Part shown: positions 45,317-53,959 of the stretch, one piece after another
Position numbering within the stretch: position 1 is the stretch's first letter
How the letters are laid out: each line of letters starts with the position of its first letter
Assembly: GCF_017315705.1 (NCBI RefSeq)
Contig: NZ_JAFLRF010000002.1
Coordinates: forward strand, 124,001 to 188,000
Origin: Trinickia mobilis
GTDB taxonomy: Bacteria > Pseudomonadota > Gammaproteobacteria > Burkholderiales > Burkholderiaceae
DNA length: 64,000 bases
Reading direction: 5' to 3'
The notes under the pieces: model-generated
Databases searched by the model: none
The model's input: the letters and a program-made list of their open reading frames with translations, nothing else
Told to the model about the DNA's origin: nothing
Translations under genes and position numbers: made by a program

Positions 45317-45802
45317 TCAAATCGTCATTCCCTGCATCCGCCGTCCGAAATGGGCACGCTCTGCGCGGTCCATCAGCGTCAGGAACTGATCGGCGTCCAT
45401 GTGAACCAGTTCTTCGTGATTGCCGGCCTCGAAGTAGACGTCCGGCTGGCTGGCCAGGCTTTCGTCGAGGTAGGTTTTCATGCCATAGGCCGTGCACACG
45501 GGCGGCAGCGCGCCGTATTCACAGTCCTTGAACAGTTCTCGCAGATCGACTTCCTTCGCAAGCGCGAGACGGCGTCCGGTCTTCGACCATAGTTCGGACA
45601 GCTTTACGGCATAGGTCGACGGCAGCACAGCGGCAATGTAGCCCTGCTCGTCTTCGAAGAGCACGGTCTTCGCGAGGCGGTCGCCCGGGATGTGGGCCGC
45701 CGCCGCGGTTTCCATGCTGGAATGGCTATAAGGGTGATGCAGGATTTCGTACCGGGAGCCCTTGCTGCGCAGGCAATCCTCGAGGGTTGCACACATTGAC
45801 AT
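45317..45802 (-). CDS. YbaK/EbsC-type aminoacyl-tRNA deacylase-like protein
   Basis: 161 residues of the YbaK/ProX family that hydrolyses mischarged aminoacyl-tRNAs in trans. Visible: YEILHHPYSHSSMETAAAAHIPGDRLAKTVLFEDEQGYIAAVLPS (with the Lys that binds tRNA/CCA-like end in AKTV), and CEYGALPPVCTAYGMKTYLDESL, where the conserved GxxPP motif is seen. The Cys next to the PP is of interest for specificity. A strong AGGAGGTG precedes the ATG. Specificity not determined. Confidence 0.88.
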   Translation of the reverse strand: MSMCATLEDCLRSKGSRYEILHHPYSHSSMETAAAAHIPGDRLAKTVLFEDEQGYIAAVLPSTYAVKLSELWSKTGRRLALAKEVDLRELFKDCEYGALPPVCTAYGMKTYLDESLASQPDVYFEAGNHEELVHMDADQFLTLMDRAERAHFGRRMQGMTI

Positions 45803-45969
45803 GGCACACCTCCTGTCAGATATCGCATTGAATAAACAACTCAGTGTGATCTTTCAGGATAGTTCGCTTGCGCGCGATAAGCACGCGAACATCGGCATGA
45901 CGACCGGGCACCATGCGCAGCAGCACCGCACGCCCGCGTGTCTCTCCCTTGCTGCTCAGGCTGCGGCCA

Positions 45970-45994
45970 GCCCCGCTGCGATGCCGAGCGGGGC
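45970..45994 (-). terminator. Stem-loop after the small stator-operon gene
   Basis: GCCCCGCT-N9-AGCGGGGC, 8-bp GC-rich arms, 12 nt beyond the stop of the 65-residue protein on the minus strand. No clear T-run follows, so termination strength is uncertain. Confidence 0.4.
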
Positions 45995-46005
45995 CCCGTC
46001 ACCCC

Positions 46006-46203
46006 CTATTCCACGTAGGTCAGCTCGTCGGCTAGCTTGTCGACCAATGTTCCCAGGTATTTGGCATCGTTGTTCGCATGTGCTGCCGCGACACCGACTT
46101 CGGATGCGCTTCCCATCAGACGAATTGATCCACTCTGCACCGCCGCTTTAACGATTTCCGCTGCGATCTTCGCTGCATCTCCGCGACTAAACAAGTTTGC
46201 CAT
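46006..46203 (-). CDS. Small hypothetical protein of the stator operon
   Basis: 65 residues (MANLFSRGDAAKIAAEIVKA...), soluble, two predicted helices with a polar link; no Cys. GGGGAAGGCGA precedes the ATG. It lies 74 nt after the MotB-like gene on the same strand, with a stem-loop behind it, so it is probably the last gene of that operon. No family recognised. Confidence 0.65.
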   Translation of the reverse strand: MANLFSRGDAAKIAAEIVKAAVQSGSIRLMGSASEVGVAAAHANNDAKYLGTLVDKLADELTYVE

Positions 46204-46277
46204 TCGCCTTCCCCATTTGGTTAAGGAATTACCATCCTAGCAAAGCGGATCGCTGATTTCATGCAGGTCGGACGGAC

Positions 46278-46970
46278 TCAATACTGCACCAGAATCGTCA
46301 CGCGCCGATTCGCTGCGCGCGCCGCTTCATCGTCGCCGATGACGAGCGGAATATTGTCGGCTCGGCCGATCGCCGCGAGTCTGTGCGGTTCGATGCCTTT
46401 GTCGACGAGAAACCGCACCACCGCCCCTGCGCGCGCCGACGAAAGCTCCCAATTGGATTCGTACTTCCCGGTGGAAATCGGCACGCTGTCAGTGTGCCCT
46501 TCAACCAGAATATTGCTCGACGAATAGGTCTTGAGCACATCCGCCACTTGGCTCAGCACATCCATCGAATCCGGCAGCAGATGCGCGTCGCCCGAGTGAA
46601 ACAAGACCTTCGCATTGATTCCGATCTCCACGCCTTGCGAATTCTCGCTCAACGTCAGCTGCTTTTTGTCGCGAAGCGCGCCGAGCAGCGACAAGAGTTC
46701 CTTCTTCGCCGCCTCTTTCTTTCCGCTCGCAGGGTCCGCATGCTCGACGCGCTTAGCCGCCTTGACGATTCGCTGCGACTCGACCGTCGTCTCCAGCTGC
46801 CGGTATTTCGCAAGCTCCAGCGCGTAGAGCGCGAGAAACAGCACCATCAGCGTCGTGATCAGATCCGAATACGAAATGAGCCAGCGCTCGGTGCCGCCTC
46901 CCGCATCCTCGTCTTTGTGCACATCGTTCTTTTCGGACGCGAGGCGCCGGATCTCGGTGCGGACGTTCAT
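46278..46970 (-). CDS. MotB-like stator protein (OmpA/MotB domain)
   Basis: 230 residues. N-terminal cytoplasmic tail, then one membrane helix (about 31-50) with ERWLISYSDLITTLMVLFLALYAL: the Asp of 'SDLITTLM' corresponds to the proton-binding Asp of MotB. After a linker, a peptidoglycan-binding OmpA domain: ILVEGHTDSVPISTGKYESNWELSSARAGAVVRFLVD and AIGRADNIPLV. Shorter than classical MotB (about 300). The upstream partner is the MotA-like gene, 32 nt before. Functions as ion-driven stator anchored to the wall; whether it drives a flagellum is not shown. Confidence 0.88.
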   Translation of the reverse strand: MNVRTEIRRLASEKNDVHKDEDAGGGTERWLISYSDLITTLMVLFLALYALELAKYRQLETTVESQRIVKAAKRVEHADPASGKKEAAKKELLSLLGALRDKKQLTLSENSQGVEIGINAKVLFHSGDAHLLPDSMDVLSQVADVLKTYSSSNILVEGHTDSVPISTGKYESNWELSSARAGAVVRFLVDKGIEPHRLAAIGRADNIPLVIGDDEAARAANRRVTILVQY

Positions 46971-47002
46971 CTCTCAGGGTTCCAGGTTCGAGCGCGAACG
47001 CG

Positions 47003-47767
47003 TTACGCCAGCACTTCCTTCGAGCGCTGACGCACGTCACCGGTCAGACGCGTCTCGATGGTCTGCGGCGATTCCCGGCGGGAAATGGCAAGAAAGCCGT
47101 CCAGATAGAGCTTTTGCAGACGCAACTCGCTATCCACTTGCGCCTTGATCTTCCCGTACAGCGGCAAAAACATCAGGTTTGCGAACCCAAGCCCGTATAG
47201 CGTCGTGACAAACGCCACCGCGATCCCTTGGCCGAGCTGCGACGGCTCCAGAATGTGGCCCGTCACCTGGATCAATCCGAGCACCGAGCCCAGAATGCCG
47301 AACGTCGGCGCGTAACCTCCCGCTTGCAGCCAGATTCGCGCAGCGGCCATGTGGTTGCGTTCGTAGGCCTCCAGCTCGCGCTGCAACGCATCTTCGAGCA
47401 CCGCCGTGGAGACGCCGTTCGCAAGCAGCTCCAGTCCCCTTCTCGCAAACGGATCGATGCCTTTGACGTCCATCCCTTCAAACGCAAGCATCCCGTTCAG
47501 CTTCGCGTGATCGCCCCATTCGAGCAGCCTGGACAAGCTGTCCTGGTCGACCGCTTTTGCCTTCGTGAACGCGAGGCCGAGCTGCCTGACGCCATCGGAA
47601 AACCGCGCCCAGGTGTTCTGGATCATGACCGCGCCGATCGTGCCGCCGAGCACGATCACGAGCGCTTCGAGCTGAAACAGCGAAGCGAAGCGCCCGCCTT
47701 CGAGCGAGAACCCGAACACGATCGCCGCCACCCCGAGCAGCGCGCCGCATAGCGTCAGGATGTCCAT
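47003..47767 (-). CDS. MotA/MotC-like stator protein
   Basis: 254 residues with four membrane helices, as in MotA/MotC/PomA. N-terminal LCGALLGVAAIVFGFSLEGG, later AGGYAPTFGILGSVLGLIQV with the conserved Pro of TM3, and VAFVTTLYGLGFANLMFLPLYGKIK of TM4. The cytoplasmic loop (GMDVKGIDPFARRGLELLANG) carries the charged residues that contact FliG in other stators. ATG at 47767. No other flagellar gene lies nearby, so it is not part of a standard mot-che cluster. Confidence 0.9.
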   Translation of the reverse strand: MDILTLCGALLGVAAIVFGFSLEGGRFASLFQLEALVIVLGGTIGAVMIQNTWARFSDGVRQLGLAFTKAKAVDQDSLSRLLEWGDHAKLNGMLAFEGMDVKGIDPFARRGLELLANGVSTAVLEDALQRELEAYERNHMAAARIWLQAGGYAPTFGILGSVLGLIQVTGHILEPSQLGQGIAVAFVTTLYGLGFANLMFLPLYGKIKAQVDSELRLQKLYLDGFLAISRRESPQTIETRLTGDVRQRSKEVLA

Positions 47768-47800
47768 GTCAGTACTCGCCGGGCCGACCCAAGAGTGCTG

Positions 47801-47860
47801 ACACCCCCTCGGGGGGCAGCGTGTCGATCCGGGGTTAGCGCTTTAGCGCTTACTCGGGTC
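47801..47860. repeat. GC-rich hairpin and AGCGCT repeat, possible dispersed Burkholderiaceae element
   Basis: CCCCC-TC-GGGGG (47804-47815) and, some 30 nt further, AGCGCTTTAGCGCT, both palindromic, inside the 132-nt gap between the FliG-like and MotA-like genes. This combination looks like the short intergenic repeats of this family of bacteria; calling it dispersed is from memory and only one copy is in this window. Confidence 0.35.
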
Positions 47861-47899
47861 CCATGCAAAGCAAGAAGTGAGCGTGGGGGCTGTTTCATG

Positions 47900-49135
47900 T
47901 CATTCCTTGAAGGCGGGCGGCATCGACGAATTGACCGACGAAGACTTGATCGCCTTCACCGTTTCCATGAACCGCTGCTCGATCTCCTGAACTTCAATCG
48001 GATCGATCTTGATGTCGCGCCGCATGATCCACGAGACCTCCTTCTTGCGCGCTTCCGTCATGACGGAGAGCAGCCGGTCGGAGATCGACGGATCCGCGAT
48101 CGCGGCAAGCAGCTTCGCGAGATCGTACGTGTCGAATGCGCTGACGGCATCGAACAGCGCGCGCTCGTCGACGAACTCGAGGTCGCTGAGCGACTCCAGC
48201 TCGGCGACCGCGCGGCGGTTGCGCCGCGTGAAGTACGAAACGCCCTTCTCTTCGACGTAATTCAGCACGCTCGATTTGCGGAACGCAAAGATGTCCTCGG
48301 CGATCTCCCCATGAGACAGCTTGTTGAGAATCACCTTCTTTTCCACGCCGATCAGCGCTTCGAGATCGGACAGCTCGATCAATTCGAGTTCGCTCGTGAT
48401 CGCCAGGTCGAGATCCTGGTCGGCCACCTGCTGCGCGCGGTCGGTAATTTTCACGGGATCGAACGTGACGAGCTGGCGGCTGAGCGCGCCCTCGTCGGCG
48501 GGAGGCGACGCCGATGCTTTGCCCAGGTATTCCGTGCGCCCGGCCTCCATCGAGATCAGATTGAGCCTCTCCATGCGCTTGAGCATCGCCATCACGTGCA
48601 GGCGCGAATGGCCGGCAATCGCGCGGCACTTCTTGACGACTTCGGCAAGCGGCACCGAGGCTTCTTCCTGGCGCGAACGTCCGAGACGCTCTTCGCGGTA
48701 TTCGGCGCCCGCCATCAACGAAAGCACGTGCGCATACGAAAGCACGCCCGGAAGGAATTCGGCATGCGTGTAGGTCGCGAGCAGATCGTCCTTTCGCTTG
48801 AGGCGGCGAATCATCGTTCGCACCATGTGGCGCAGCAGCGGCGAAACCCTTTCCAATTCTTCCTCGACCACGCTCACGTCGATGACGCTCAGCTGGCAGA
48901 AGGACAACGCCTTCGCGGTGGACGCGCGCGGCTCCGACGGCAGCAGCGCCGCCTCGCCGAAGAACTCGCCTTTGCCGAGCGTCGCCAGCACGACCTTCTT
49001 TTCGTCGCAACGCGTGGAGATCTCGACTTTGCCGTCCGCGATCACGTAGATCACCGGCTTGCCTGCATAGCCTTCGGAGTAGATGACTTCGCCCGGAGCC
49101 GCCGTGCGCGACCATGACGAGTTTTGCTGCTTCAC
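47900..49135 (-). CDS. Cyclic-nucleotide-binding domain fused to FliG-like C-terminus
   Basis: 411-residue cytoplasmic protein. Residues about 10-125 form a cNMP-binding (CAP-type) fold; GKGEFFGEAALLPSEPRASTAKAL keeps the Glu and Arg of the phosphate-binding cassette. Around 155-215 is a helical winged-helix-like segment (VVKKCRAIAGHSRLHVMAML). Residues about 250-395 look like FliG middle/C-terminal domains: DLAKLLAAIADPSISDRLLSVMTE, ARKKEVSWIMRRDIKIDPIEV and EIEQRFMETVKAI. Start GTG at 49135 after AGGGGAACATC. First gene before the MotA- and MotB-like genes. Inferred role: rotor-like or scaffold partner of this stator, controlled by a nucleotide. Confidence 0.75.
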   Translation of the reverse strand: MKQQNSSWSRTAAPGEVIYSEGYAGKPVIYVIADGKVEISTRCDEKKVVLATLGKGEFFGEAALLPSEPRASTAKALSFCQLSVIDVSVVEEELERVSPLLRHMVRTMIRRLKRKDDLLATYTHAEFLPGVLSYAHVLSLMAGAEYREERLGRSRQEEASVPLAEVVKKCRAIAGHSRLHVMAMLKRMERLNLISMEAGRTEYLGKASASPPADEGALSRQLVTFDPVKITDRAQQVADQDLDLAITSELELIELSDLEALIGVEKKVILNKLSHGEIAEDIFAFRKSSVLNYVEEKGVSYFTRRNRRAVAELESLSDLEFVDERALFDAVSAFDTYDLAKLLAAIADPSISDRLLSVMTEARKKEVSWIMRRDIKIDPIEVQEIEQRFMETVKAIKSSSVNSSMPPAFKE

Positions 49136-49372
49136 GATGTTCCCCTGGGGATCTTGTTATGGGCTGTTCGGCACTTTGCGGACGCGCGCAGCAGACACGC
49201 CCATCATCGCTGACGGCCCTCACTCGCGGTCCTCATTCACTACTAGGGATATCGACACGGCTTACGCAGACTTTAGCGTTTTGGCCGTCGTCGAAAGACA
49301 TGAAATCGCGCGCAAACGTTTGTCTTTTCGGGCGCTCGAAATAGTCTGACGAAAGATTTGCCTGACAGCGGG

Positions 49373-50965
49373 TCAACCTTGCCGTTGTTGGGCCTCGAGA
49401 AAGCCCACCTTCACGGGCGGCACGAACCACGCCAGGCACAACCCGATCAACGCGGCCGCCGCGGCTACGGTCAGGCCCACGTGAATCGAATCCACCAGCG
49501 CGCCGCGTGCGGAACTCATCATCGCGTCGCCGGCATGGCCCGCGCTCACGAGGCGGTTGATCAACGCGGCCTGCTCGGCGCGATCGATGAGCAACTCGGG
49601 GCTCGCAAACGACTTGAACCACTGTGTGGCCTGATAGGAATCCAGCGAGCGATGCACGCCCATCGTGTAGAGATGGCCCAGGAGCGCACCCGTCATCACC
49701 GTGCCCAGCATGCCGCCGAACGTGCGCAGCGATTGCAGGAGCGCCGTGGCCGCGCCGAGATGATCGCGCGCGACGATCTGCTGGGAACACACGGTCAGGC
49801 TCGTCCCCACGAGCCCAAGGCCGAGGCCGCTCGCGCCCATGCACGACATCCACACGACATGCGGTTCGTTGCCCTTCAGCGCGACCACCGAGAGGCTCGC
49901 GAATGCGGCGAGCGCAAACCCGATGTAGATGATCGCGTTCGCGCGCCGGATGCGCGTGACGACGCGATTGTTCACGATGCTGCCAAGGGTCGTGCCGAGC
50001 AAGAGCGGCGTGATCAGCGTGCCCGAATCGTGCGGCGACATCGCATACCCGCCCTGGAACAGGAGCGGCACGTAGAAGACCAGCGAGAAGAGCGCAAAGC
50101 CGCCGAGCACCGACATCGCGAAGAGCGCGCCGAGCTTGCGATCGAGCAGCATGTCCACGGGAATGATCGGGTAGCCCATGCGCTTTTCCCAGAAGAACAG
50201 CGTGAGCGCGCAGACCGTCACGATCGTGCCGAGCCCCATCGTCAGGGTGTTCCAGCCTTGCTTGGGCAACAGCTCGATCATGAGCTGCAGTGCGCCGAAC
50301 GTTACGGCGACGACGAACGCGCCGACCCAGTCCAAGCGCAAGCGCTCGCCTTCGCGCCGATGGCGAAGGTGCGGTAGGAATCGGCGCACGAACAGCAGCG
50401 CCACGATGCCCACCGGCACGTTGACGAAGAACACGAGGCGCCAGCCGCCGTACTGGGTCAGCATGCCGCCGAGCATCGGCCCGACCATGTTGGAAAGCGC
50501 GAACGCCGACGTGACGAACACGAGCCAGCGCAGGCGCAGCCTGGGATCGGGAAACAGATCGGCGACGGTCGCGAACACGGTGCCGATCATGATGCCGCCG
50601 CCGATCCCCTGCAGTCCGCGCGCGAGCACGAGCGACAGCATGTTGGTCGCCATCCCGCACAGCACCGATGCAACGGTGAAGACGATGATCGCGGCCAGCA
50701 TGAACGGCTTGCGTCCGTAGAGGTCGCCCAGGCGCCCGAAAATCGGAATCGTGATGACGGACGCGAGCATGTAGGCGGTCGCGACCCACGCATAAAGATC
50801 GAAGCCCTTGAGATCGGCGACGATGCGCGGCAGCGCGGTGCCGACGATCGTCTGATCGAGCGCGATCAGCATCGACACCGAGGCCACGCCCAGCATGGCC
50901 AATACCGACTCGCGAAACGGCAGCAACTGCCGGCCTTCCTCGTGCACATCGATGCCAGTGGCCAT
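49373..50965 (-). CDS. DHA2-family MFS efflux transporter (14 TM)
   Basis: 530-residue drug:H+ antiporter-2 type exporter. LIALDQTIVGTALPRIVADLKG (motif D-like) and FGRLGDLYGRKPFMLAA (motif A), then GWRLVFFVNVPVGIVALL, are diagnostic. ATG 50965. Another DHA2 gene lies upstream on the same strand with 132 nt between, but no adaptor or outer-membrane partner, so they work as separate single-component pumps. Confidence 0.92.
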   Translation of the reverse strand: MATGIDVHEEGRQLLPFRESVLAMLGVASVSMLIALDQTIVGTALPRIVADLKGFDLYAWVATAYMLASVITIPIFGRLGDLYGRKPFMLAAIIVFTVASVLCGMATNMLSLVLARGLQGIGGGIMIGTVFATVADLFPDPRLRLRWLVFVTSAFALSNMVGPMLGGMLTQYGGWRLVFFVNVPVGIVALLFVRRFLPHLRHRREGERLRLDWVGAFVVAVTFGALQLMIELLPKQGWNTLTMGLGTIVTVCALTLFFWEKRMGYPIIPVDMLLDRKLGALFAMSVLGGFALFSLVFYVPLLFQGGYAMSPHDSGTLITPLLLGTTLGSIVNNRVVTRIRRANAIIYIGFALAAFASLSVVALKGNEPHVVWMSCMGASGLGLGLVGTSLTVCSQQIVARDHLGAATALLQSLRTFGGMLGTVMTGALLGHLYTMGVHRSLDSYQATQWFKSFASPELLIDRAEQAALINRLVSAGHAGDAMMSSARGALVDSIHVGLTVAAAAALIGLCLAWFVPPVKVGFLEAQQRQG

Positions 50966-51097
50966 GAGACGCTCCCAACCGGTTCCAGGCGGTCGACCTG
51001 TTGCACGCGGCGCGCCGCTGCTGCGCCGGGTTCATCCACTTCGATGCCGTATACGCGCCAGCGCGTGCGAACGGATGCGTTTTGCGCGCGGGAAGCG

Positions 51098-52576
51098 CTA
51101 GATCGCCTCGCTCGCGGACACGTGGCGCGCCTGCTGGCCGAGGCGGACCGCCGGCACGAAGAGCAAGGACACGACCGCCGCCACGACGATCGCGAGCAAG
51201 GCCCAAAACGTCTGATGTAGCGACTGATGCAGCACGAGCCGGATCGATTGGTCTTCGACACGCGCCGCCGACGCGTCGAGCAGCTGGCGCAACTGATCCG
51301 CCGTGACCGCCGCCATGCCCTGCGCGTGGCTCAGCCCGTAGTTGAGCACCGCGCCGAAGATCGTCGCGCCGAGCGTGCTGCCCAGATTGCGGGCGAAGAG
51401 ATTCGACGCCGTCGCACTGCCGCGCTGCAGCGGGCTCACGATCTCCTGGATCAGCACGAGACAGCAGACGCTCGACATGCCCATCCCGAGCCCCATCACG
51501 AGCGAGCCCACGCCCGCCGTCACCGGCGAGCTGCCGGGGTTCAGCACGACGAACGGCAGCGCGCCGATCGGCAGGAAGAAACTGCCGCCGATCATGACGC
51601 GCCGCAGCCCGAGGCGATGGAACGAGCGCGCGGCGAGCGTCGACCCCGCGGGCCAGCCCAGCATCATCATCGTCAGCGCGAGGCCCGCGACGACCGGCGA
51701 GCGATGCAGCACGCCTTGCACGTACATCGGCAGAAACGTCGTCAGACCCATCAACGCCATGCCGCAAAAGAGCGTCGACGCGTTCGCGGCCGCGATCGGC
51801 CGGTGCGCCCACAGCGAAAACGAAATCATCGGCTCGGCCGCGCGCCGCTCCTGCCAGACGAACAGCACGGAGCACACGCCGAACAGCGCGAATGCGAGCC
51901 ACATACGCTCGCCGCCGGTGCTGACGTCGGTGAGCCCCATCATCAGCGCGCCGATCGCGACCGTGAAGAGCGACGCGCCCAGGATGTCGATCGAACGCCG
52001 TTCGTGCCGCTCCTCTTCGTGCAGGTAGGCAATGAACCCCGCAGCCGATGCGAGGCCGATCGGCACGTTGATCCAGAAGATCCACGCCCACGAGAGATCC
52101 TTGATGATCAGGCCGCCCGCCATCGGTCCGAGCACGGCCGAGATCGCCCACACGCTCGCGAGGTAGCCCTGCACTTTGCCGCGCTCGCGCGCGGGATACA
52201 GGTCGCCGACGATCGTGAGCGTCACCGGCTGGATGCAGCCCGCGCCCACGCCCTGGATCAGCCGGAACACGATCATCGCAGGCATCGACCACGCGAATCC
52301 CGCGAGCACCGAGCCGATCAGGAAGATCACGAGTCCCGCGAGCATCACGGGCTTGCGCCCGTACAAATCGGCGAGCTTGCCGAACATGACCGTCGTTGCG
52401 GTCTGCGCAAGCAGGAACGAAGCGAAGACCCAGCTGTATAGACTGAGGCCGCCCAAGTCGGCCACGATTTGCGGCATGGCGGTGGAGACGATCGTCGCTT
52501 CGATGGCGACCATCGCGCTCGCGGCCATCACGGACGCCACCACGAGCGGCCGGGAAGTTTGTGGTTTACCTGACAT
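51098..52576 (-). CDS. DHA2-family MFS efflux transporter (14 TM)
   Basis: 492 residues. MVAIEATIVSTAMPQIVADLGG, FGKLADLYGRKPVML, RLIQGVGAGCIQPVTLTIVGD and WAWIFWINVPIGLASA are the DHA2 hallmarks. It differs enough from its neighbour (49373-50965) to be an old paralogue. ATG 52576. Divergent from the ferritin-like gene; no adjacent regulator is seen. Confidence 0.92.
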   Translation of the reverse strand: MSGKPQTSRPLVVASVMAASAMVAIEATIVSTAMPQIVADLGGLSLYSWVFASFLLAQTATTVMFGKLADLYGRKPVMLAGLVIFLIGSVLAGFAWSMPAMIVFRLIQGVGAGCIQPVTLTIVGDLYPARERGKVQGYLASVWAISAVLGPMAGGLIIKDLSWAWIFWINVPIGLASAAGFIAYLHEEERHERRSIDILGASLFTVAIGALMMGLTDVSTGGERMWLAFALFGVCSVLFVWQERRAAEPMISFSLWAHRPIAAANASTLFCGMALMGLTTFLPMYVQGVLHRSPVVAGLALTMMMLGWPAGSTLAARSFHRLGLRRVMIGGSFFLPIGALPFVVLNPGSSPVTAGVGSLVMGLGMGMSSVCCLVLIQEIVSPLQRGSATASNLFARNLGSTLGATIFGAVLNYGLSHAQGMAAVTADQLRQLLDASAARVEDQSIRLVLHQSLHQTFWALLAIVVAAVVSLLFVPAVRLGQQARHVSASEAI

Positions 52577-52763
52577 TGAGCTCGCTCGGTTGGCGAAAAA
52601 ATTTGCGTAGGAAAATGACGGCGAAAACCTGAATTATGAGCGCATCCAGGCAGACGTGCTCAGCGTGCCCCCAGCGACTGACGAGGGCGTACAGCGGCAA
52701 ACCCCGATAAGTGCAACAATCGTCAGCGCGCTTGCAATCTCTTTCGGCGACACGGAGGCGGAC

Positions 52764-53240
52764 ATGGCTGAGATCGAGAAGGAACCGGTCGTGGCAGTGC
52801 TGAACAAGATCCTCGAGTCCGAATTGGCCGGCGTAGTGCGATACACGCACTATTCGTTCCTGGTGTTCGGATTCGGCCGCATTCCGATCGTGTCGTGGCT
52901 GCGGCAACAGGCCGACGAATCGCTCATCCACGCGCAGCAGGCCGGCGAATGGATCACGACGCTCGGCGCGTATCCGTCGCTCGCAATCGGTCCGCTCCTC
53001 GATTCCCACACGTTCGATATCGCGTCCATCCTGCGCGAATCGCTGCAAGCCGAGCAACTCGCGCTCGGCCTTTACCGCGAGCTGCTCGCGCTCGTGGAAA
53101 ACCGCTCCGTTGCGCTCGAAGAGTTCGCGCGCCAGATGATCCACGTCGAAGAGCTGCACGCGGGCGAGGTCGACAAGATGCTGCGCCGCCCTGGCTCGAC
53201 CGTGACGTCGCCGCAGCGCGGCATGGGGCTCGCCGAATAG
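52764..53240 (+). CDS. Ferritin-like (bacterioferritin-type) diiron protein
   Basis: 158 residues, four-helix bundle. Candidate iron ligands: E20 (ESELAGV), E52 (ADESLIHA, though at one residue off the usual Glu-x-x-His spacing), H56, E98 (ESLQAEQLALGLY), E129 and H132 (HVEELHAGEVDKM). No heme-binding Met is obvious, so bacterioferritin-like in general sense. ATG 52764 has GGAGGCGG before it. It lies 26 nt before an ABC ATPase gene and may be cotranscribed. Confidence 0.82.
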   Translation: MAEIEKEPVVAVLNKILESELAGVVRYTHYSFLVFGFGRIPIVSWLRQQADESLIHAQQAGEWITTLGAYPSLAIGPLLDSHTFDIASILRESLQAEQLALGLYRELLALVENRSVALEEFARQMIHVEELHAGEVDKMLRRPGSTVTSPQRGMGLAE

Positions 53241-53266
53241 GCGGCGTCCGACGCGAGAAACGCATC

Positions 53267-53953
53267 ATGCTGACGCTCGCGAACGTCTCGAAGCACTACG
53301 ACGGCAAGACAGCGCGCAACGTGCTGCGCGGCGTGAATCTCGAACTGCGGGCCGGGGAATGCGTGGCGATCATGGGCGAATCCGGCGTCGGCAAATCGAC
53401 GCTGCTCAATCTCGCCGCCGGACTCGACCGGCCGGATGCGGGCCAAATCGTCTTCGACGGACACGACCTCGCCGCGCTCGACGATGACGCCGCGACCCTG
53501 CAGCGCCGCCAGAAAATGGGCTTCGTGTTCCAGGCGTTCCATGTGCTGCCGAATCTCTCCGCGGCGCAAAACATTGCGCTGCCGCTGCTCTTGAACGGCA
53601 TGCGCGCGAAAGACGCGCAGGTGCGCGTGTCGTTCGCGCTGCTCGCGGTGGGGCTCGGCGGGCGCGAGCATGCGTTGCCGCGCGAATTGTCGGGCGGCGA
53701 GCTGCAGCGCGTGGCGATCGCGCGTGCGCTCGTGCATCAGCCGCGTCTCGTGCTGGCTGACGAGCCCACCGGCAATCTCGACCACGACACGGCGATGCGC
53801 ATCCTCGAGCTTCTGCGCGAGCTGACGCAAAAGAACGGCGCGGCCGTGCTGCTCGCCACGCACTCGGCCGCCGTGGCCGCGGCCGCCGATCGCGTGCTGC
53901 GGCTCACGCCCGAAGGGCTCGAGCCGTATGCGCCGAGCGCAGGCGGAGCGTAG
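53267..53953 (+). CDS. ABC transporter ATP-binding protein (LolD/MacB type)
   Basis: 228 residues. Walker A GESGVGKSTLLN, Q-loop VFQAFHVLPNL, signature LSGGELQRVAIARAL, Walker B LVLADEPTGNLD and H-loop THSAA. This pattern with EPTGNLD belongs to the LolD/FtsE/MacB group working with FtsX-like permeases. It stands 6 nt before the permease gene. Confidence 0.95.
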   Translation: MLTLANVSKHYDGKTARNVLRGVNLELRAGECVAIMGESGVGKSTLLNLAAGLDRPDAGQIVFDGHDLAALDDDAATLQRRQKMGFVFQAFHVLPNLSAAQNIALPLLLNGMRAKDAQVRVSFALLAVGLGGREHALPRELSGGELQRVAIARALVHQPRLVLADEPTGNLDHDTAMRILELLRELTQKNGAAVLLATHSAAVAAAADRVLRLTPEGLEPYAPSAGGA

Positions 53954-53959
53954 CCGGCG

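Noticed and set aside
46278-47767. ZorA/ZorB (Zorya defence) interpretation of the MotA/MotB-like pair
   Set aside because: The MotA-like protein has normal MotC length without the long C-terminal tail of ZorA, and no ZorC/ZorD/ZorE gene is next to it.
49233-52292. 1019-codon open frame on the minus strand across the two DHA2 genes
   Set aside because: Same-strand out-of-frame shadow of two clearly recognisable transporter genes.
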